Source: Treponema sp. (GTDB lineage Bacteria > Spirochaetota > Spirochaetia > Treponematales > Treponemataceae). From it: a stretch of DNA of 46,816 nucleotides. Shown here piece by piece: positions 43,381 to 46,816 of the stretch. Every line of letters begins with the position of its first letter. The first letter of the stretch is position 1. Below the pieces are notes generated by a model. That model saw nothing but the letters and a program-made list of their open reading frames with translations, was not told where the DNA came from and did not search any database. The stretch is from positions 1 through 46,816 of the forward strand of contig JAHAZA010000024.1 of NCBI GenBank assembly GCA_018385415.1, in the 5' to 3' direction. The position numbers were made by a program, and so were the translations under genes.

Positions 43381-44121
43381 ATGAAAATAGAAAAAAAGCC
43401 CTTTAACACTCTCAACGAATCCCAGCTTCACCACACCCTTAAAGTTTATTTCTCTGCACAGAAGGAAAATTCAAAAATGGAAGTTCCTTACAAACAGTGG
43501 ATCTGCGACATAGAAACTCAGGATCAGGGAATTATAGAAATTCAGACAGGCGGATTAACTCCCCTTAAGGCAAAAATAAAGGAAGCAATAAAAGATAAAA
43601 GGAATATAACAGTAGTAAGTCCAATAATTACAGAAAAGAAAATAGAAGTTTATACAAAAGACGGAATTTTAATTTCAAAACGAAAAAGTCCCAAAAAAGA
43701 AAACTTATTTGATGTATTGAAAAAACTTACTGCAATTTATGATTTACTATTAAGCAGATACTTAACAATAATATTTATAGAAGTAAAAATAACGGAACAG
43801 CGCGTTCAAACCGAAGATAAAATACAGCTTCGAAATAAAAGCCGTCACTTTATGAAAAACTGGTACAAATCTGGAAAAGAACTTTCAGAGATTGGAAATC
43901 AATATCAATTTCATGGTAAATCTTCATATCTTAGATTACTTCCTTCTCTACCAGCAGAATTTTCTTCACTGGAATTACAAGAAGCCTTAAACACAAAGGA
44001 CTACCCGACCAATGCAAAAAAGCAGGCAAATCTTATACTTTGGCTATATTCAAGAATGAATTTAATATTTTTAACAGAGAAGAAAGGACGAAGATTATAT
44101 TATAGATTAAATAAAAAATAA
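43381..44121 (+). CDS. predicted PD-(D/E)XK-like protein with EIQT motif and winged-helix C-terminus
   Basis: Uncharacterised protein of 246 aa. The N-terminal part has the layout of a restriction-endonuclease-like fold: a helix with Glu13, then Asp43 in WICDIET and E53-I54-Q55 in IIEIQTGGLTPLKAKI, where Gln takes the usual Lys place. After it come VVSPI and SPKKENLFDVL, which I recall from a widespread family of unknown function with an EIQTG motif. From about 165 on, FSSLELQEAL and RMNLIFLTEKKGRRLYYRL look like a winged helix. So a DNA- or RNA-binding nuclease-like role is possible but unproven. It is divergent from mraZ, has no Shine-Dalgarno, and is preceded by TACTTTA repeats. Confidence 0.8.
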   Translation: MKIEKKPFNTLNESQLHHTLKVYFSAQKENSKMEVPYKQWICDIETQDQGIIEIQTGGLTPLKAKIKEAIKDKRNITVVSPIITEKKIEVYTKDGILISKRKSPKKENLFDVLKKLTAIYDLLLSRYLTIIFIEVKITEQRVQTEDKIQLRNKSRHFMKNWYKSGKELSEIGNQYQFHGKSSYLRLLPSLPAEFSSLELQEALNTKDYPTNAKKQANLILWLYSRMNLIFLTEKKGRRLYYRLNKK

Positions 44122-44175
44122 TTTTAGAGAAGAAATTATAACATTTCAATTTTTAAAGAAATACAATTTTAAAAT

Positions 44176-44206
44176 AAAAATAGCGGGATTTAATCCCGCT
44201 ATTTTT
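44176..44206. terminator. bidirectional terminator between the EIQT gene and flaA3
   Basis: Arms AAAAATAGCGGGATT (44176-44190) and AATCCCGCTATTTTT (44192-44206) are perfectly complementary, with runs of As and Ts at both ends. A second small hairpin, GAAGAAC/GTTCTTC (44210-44229), lies between it and the flaA3 stop codon. Confidence 0.9.
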
Positions 44207-44237
44207 ATCGAAGAACCTTTAAGTTCTTCAGCATATA

Positions 44238-44960
44238 CTACCAGTTATCTGGCATATCGTCTTCATCGCGATTCTGCAATTCGAACAAGTCTGTTACAGC
44301 ACGCAAGTCATCAAGGTAGATATAGTATGTACCACGAGCAAGCATTGGATTACAGTCAATTCTGAATCCAACAACGCGAAGACCTGGTTTATCACCATAA
44401 TATGGGCTTGACTGAACGATTCCATGTTCTCCATCCGGACTAGGTGGAACAGCAAGAGTCATCTGCTTCCAACCAGAGAATCCAAGGTTTCCAAGGTACA
44501 ATTCATAATTATGTCCGAAGTAATCCTGTACAAGAACGTACATATCATGATTTGCATTACGACCTGCAACCCACATTGAAATAGTCTTTGTAGTTCCTTC
44601 AATAGGAAGTGGACGAACTGCTGTAATGTAAATTGAGTTTACACCACGGCGGAAGAACTGAACTTTAACACCCAGTACGTGTGTATCAAGATCTTCATTT
44701 CCTTCATCTTCTTCAAGAACTTCTTTTGCAGCTGGGCTTCCTTCGAAAAGACGAGCAGAAATAACACCTGCATCTGGAGAAATATGAACGTTCCATGCAC
44801 CGTCACGTTCAAATTTTTCAACTGAAACTTCTCTCAAAGCACTTGCAGCAGAACCTGTTCCCATATCTTCTGAGTTTGGTTCAGCAAGGCTTTTTGACTG
44901 AGCAAATACCATACCTGCAGCAAAAAGAAGAGCTGCAGCTGAAATAAGAATCTTTTTCAT
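44238..44960 (-). CDS. flaA3: flagellar filament sheath protein FlaA (FlaA3-like)
   Basis: Exported 240-aa protein of the FlaA family, which sheathes the FlaB core of spirochaete periplasmic flagella. The signal peptide ends at VFAQ. The body is beta-rich with repeated FlaA motifs (TKTISMWVAGRNANHDMYVLVQDYFG, LGNLGFSGWKQMTLAVP, GTYYIYLDDLRAVTD). The tail is acidic (NRDEDDMPDNW). Its ATG overlaps the flaA2 stop codon (TAATG). Gene order fba / flaA2 / flaA3 is that of T. pallidum TP0662-0664 as I remember it. The number in the name follows from position. Confidence 0.88.
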   Translation of the reverse strand: MKKILISAAALLFAAGMVFAQSKSLAEPNSEDMGTGSAASALREVSVEKFERDGAWNVHISPDAGVISARLFEGSPAAKEVLEEDEGNEDLDTHVLGVKVQFFRRGVNSIYITAVRPLPIEGTTKTISMWVAGRNANHDMYVLVQDYFGHNYELYLGNLGFSGWKQMTLAVPPSPDGEHGIVQSSPYYGDKPGLRVVGFRIDCNPMLARGTYYIYLDDLRAVTDLFELQNRDEDDMPDNW

Positions 44961-45682
44961 TATTTTCCGTCCTTAGCTGTTTCGTCATCACCGAAATCAG
45001 CCTTCTGAAGTTCATAACCATCAAAGATATATGCAAGAGCACCTGTTGAGTACTTAAAGTGATCAAAGTAAACAACATAGTCATCTACGTATTCAGCTGG
45101 GTCTGTTGTAATTCTAAAAGCAACAAATGTCATCTGTTCTGGACCTGAGCGGAGACGTGAGTGCTGGCGAATGTAAGTAGGAATATCTACAATAATATTT
45201 CTCCAACCGTCAAATGCAAGGTTTCCAGCGTGAATGATGTGGATGCGTCCATCAGCATCGCGTACAAGAACATCGAGGAAGTACAAGTAGTGAGCTCCCC
45301 ATACCCAGAAGTCGAGAGTCTTTACATTTCCTCTAAATGGAATTTCATATGGTTTTCCATCTTTTTCTGGATAAATTTCAATCCAGTTATCACCTTTACG
45401 GTCAAACTTAGTTTTAACACCAATTACCTTATGTGTATCTTCAGGATTTGTTACTGCCTTGAGGCTGTTTGGCATAGCTTCGAAAGTATTGATGATAGGA
45501 TAGTTTTCAGTAACAAAGCGGCTTGCCTGAACATTCCATGTCCAAGTTACAGCATCGTTAGTGCCATCGAAATCATCGATCATTACAGTCTCTACACTTC
45601 TAGAAGGAGCCTGACTAAATGCAGGAATTCCAACAGTAAGAAGGAGAGCAAAACTAGCAAAGAGAATTAAGCCCTTTTTCAT
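44960..45682 (-). CDS. flaA2: flagellar filament sheath protein FlaA (FlaA2-like)
   Basis: Exported 240-aa FlaA-family protein. The signal peptide ends near AFSQ. Motifs shared with its neighbour include VKTLDFWVWGAHYLYFLDVLVRD, AGNLAFDGWRNIIVDIP and VVYFDHFKYST, so the pair arose by duplication. FlaA proteins are secreted by the Sec pathway into the periplasm, unlike FlaB cores. AAGGAG lies 6 nt before the ATG, a stronger site than for most genes here, which fits abundant expression. Divergent from fba across 242 nt. Confidence 0.9.
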   Translation of the reverse strand: MKKGLILFASFALLLTVGIPAFSQAPSRSVETVMIDDFDGTNDAVTWTWNVQASRFVTENYPIINTFEAMPNSLKAVTNPEDTHKVIGVKTKFDRKGDNWIEIYPEKDGKPYEIPFRGNVKTLDFWVWGAHYLYFLDVLVRDADGRIHIIHAGNLAFDGWRNIIVDIPTYIRQHSRLRSGPEQMTFVAFRITTDPAEYVDDYVVYFDHFKYSTGALAYIFDGYELQKADFGDDETAKDGK

Positions 45683-45735
45683 TTAAAACTCCTTAAAATC
45701 TATCTCCTAGTATCAGAAGACAGTTTCATACTTTT

Positions 45736-45762
45736 ATTATCGGAAAATTAATATATTCACAA
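45736..45762 (-). promoter_or_regulatory. candidate flaA2-flaA3 promoter
   Basis: Minus strand TTGTGA (45757-45762), a short 15-nt spacer and GATAAT (45736-45741). The -10 region reads TCCGATAA, which is close to the sigma-28 consensus GCCGATAA, but no TAAA lies 15 nt upstream. Either sigma factor is possible. Confidence 0.35.
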
Positions 45763-45833
45763 TAGTAATTTGTTTTATTATATTTCTAACTAATTCCTTT
45801 GTCAAACTGTATTTTCAGTATTTTTACTCTTAC

Positions 45834-45862
45834 TTGAAAAAAACTCGTTAAATCTGTATATT
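45834..45862 (+). promoter_or_regulatory. fba promoter
   Basis: TTGAAA (45834-45839), a 17-nt spacer and TATATT (45857-45862). The start would be near 45869, giving a leader of about 55 nt with AAGGAG at 45914-45919. Confidence 0.6.
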
Positions 45863-45924
45863 CTATATTAAAAGGAATTAAACAGATTTCTTTATATATT
45901 TGTATATCCTTATAAGGAGAAATT

Positions 45925-46816
45925 ATGGCTAACGTAAGTTACAAAGAACTCGGTCTTGTAAACACAAAAGAAATGTTTGCAAAGGCATTCAAAGGCGGAT
46001 ATGCTATTCCAGCATATAACTTCAATAACATGGAACAGTTGCAGGCAATTGTACAGGCTGCAGTTGAAACAAAATCACCAGTTATCCTTCAGGTTTCTAA
46101 AGGTGCTCGTGCTTATGCTAACGCTACTCTCCTCCGCTACATGGCTCAGGGTGCTGTAGAATATGCAAAAGAACTTGGTTGTCCAAACCCACAGATCGTT
46201 CTTCACTTGGATCACGGTCCAAACTTCGAAACATGTAAAGACTGTATCGACAACGGATTCTCTTCGGTAATGTTCGACGGATCAGCTCTTCCTTACGATG
46301 AAAACGTAGCAGAAACAAAGAAAGTTGTTGAATATGCTCACGCACACGATGTTACAGTAGAAGCTGAACTCGGTGTTCTCGGTGGTGTAGAAGATGACGT
46401 AGCTGCTGAAGAATCAAAATATACAAAACCAGAAGAAGTTGTAGACTTCGTTACAAAAACAGGTTGTGACTCACTTGCAATCTCAATCGGAACATCACAT
46501 GGTCGTTGTAAATTCACACCAGCTCAGTGTACACGCGGAGCTGACGGTGTTTTGAATCCACCACCATTGGCATTCGACATCCTCGAAAAAGTTTCTGAAA
46601 AACTAGGTGACTTCCCAATCGTACTCCATGGATCTTCTTCAGTTCCACAGGAATATGTAAAAGAGATTGAAAAATACGGCGGTTCTATCCCAGATTCAGT
46701 TGGTATTCCAGAAGAACAGCTCCGTAAAGCAGCTAAATTGGCTGTATGTAAGATTAACATCGACTCTGATGGACGTCTTGCTATGACTGCTGCAGTTCGC
46801 AAACACCTGGCAGAAA
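45925..46816 (+). CDS. fba: class II fructose-bisphosphate aldolase (3' end outside window)
   Basis: Glycolytic zinc aldolase that cleaves fructose 1,6-bisphosphate; 297 codons are present and the C-terminus is cut off by the window edge (full length is usually about 310-350 aa). I translated it directly. Zinc ligands and active-site motifs are visible: HLDHGPN (His94/His97), VEAELG, ISIGTSHG (His212) and VLHGSSS (His245). AAGGAG lies 5 nt before the ATG. Codon use is richer in C-ending codons than in most neighbours, as expected for a highly expressed gene. Confidence 0.96.
   Translation, partial: MANVSYKELGLVNTKEMFAKAFKGGYAIPAYNFNNMEQLQAIVQAAVETKSPVILQVSKGARAYANATLLRYMAQGAVEYAKELGCPNPQIVLHLDHGPNFETCKDCIDNGFSSVMFDGSALPYDENVAETKKVVEYAHAHDVTVEAELGVLGGVEDDVAAEESKYTKPEEVVDFVTKTGCDSLAISIGTSHGRCKFTPAQCTRGADGVLNPPPLAFDILEKVSEKLGDFPIVLHGSSSVPQEYVKEIEKYGGSIPDSVGIPEEQLRKAAKLAVCKINIDSDGRLAMTAAVRKHLAE

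Noticed and set aside
46124..46802. Minus-strand frames opposite fba
   Set aside because: The plus strand encodes a complete class II aldolase reading with zinc-site motifs; the antisense frames are shadows.

Overview
The window is a low-GC chromosomal segment of a Treponema-like spirochaete, probably a free-living or gut/rumen commensal rather than a pathogen. Three things point there: a spirochaetal flagellar operon (flgB flgC fliE / fliF fliG fliH fliI fliJ), two FlaA-type periplasmic flagellar sheath proteins next to a class II fructose-bisphosphate aldolase, and a reduced dcw cluster (mraZ rsmH ftsL murF ftsW ftsQ ftsA ftsZ) that runs on into xerD, dprA, topA and xerC. As I remember the T. 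pallidum gene order, these match the blocks TP0383-TP0403, TP0514-0515, TP0662-0664 and TP0667. The species is not determined.

Layout. 1-127: inverted-repeat-rich, AT-rich DNA. 128-9187: a mix of single-gene units: an RNB-family exoribonuclease, an orphan MalK/MsmK-type sugar ABC ATPase, a 7TM lipoprotein with a degenerate SpoIIE-like domain, a domain-permuted GH3 beta-glucosidase and a DUF4197-like lipoprotein. 9260-17109: uvrA-lptD, then a MATE exporter preceded by a small PqqD-like protein. 17244-19402: cytidine deaminase and a TGS-uridine kinase fusion-type protein. 19442-43208: a 24-kb run of genes all on the minus strand. In transcription order it is dcw cluster, xerD, TPR lipoprotein, dprA, topA, xerC, hslV, hslU, then the flagellar basal-body and export genes. 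43381-44121: a plus-strand predicted nuclease-like/winged-helix protein. 44238-45682: flaA3-flaA2 (minus). 45925-end: fba (plus, cut by the window edge). No gene-free stretch exceeds 300 bases; the longest are 26646-26917 and 45683-45924.

How it works together. The long minus-strand run links cell-wall synthesis and division (MraZ regulator, RsmH, MurF, the FtsW/Q/L divisome, FtsA/FtsZ) with chromosome segregation and topology (XerC, XerD, TopA), DNA uptake and processing (DprA), proteolysis (HslUV) and assembly of the periplasmic flagellar MS ring, switch and export ATPase. Regulatory signals visible in the DNA include a textbook MraZ operator (four boxes with a 10-nt period) under a consensus-like promoter, a terminator and promoter pair that splits the flagellar operon between fliE and fliF, and several stand-alone genes whose -10 boxes sit 6-8 nt before the ATG, which predicts leaderless or nearly leaderless mRNAs.

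I found no rRNA, tRNA, CRISPR array, insertion sequence or prophage. The least explained items are the EIQT-motif protein at 43381 with its TACTTTA operator-like repeats, the apparent pseudophosphatase receptor at 3426-5420, the zinc-knuckle TPR lipoprotein at 33183 and the PqqD-like small protein beside the MATE exporter. All family names come from reading motifs by eye; no database search was run.
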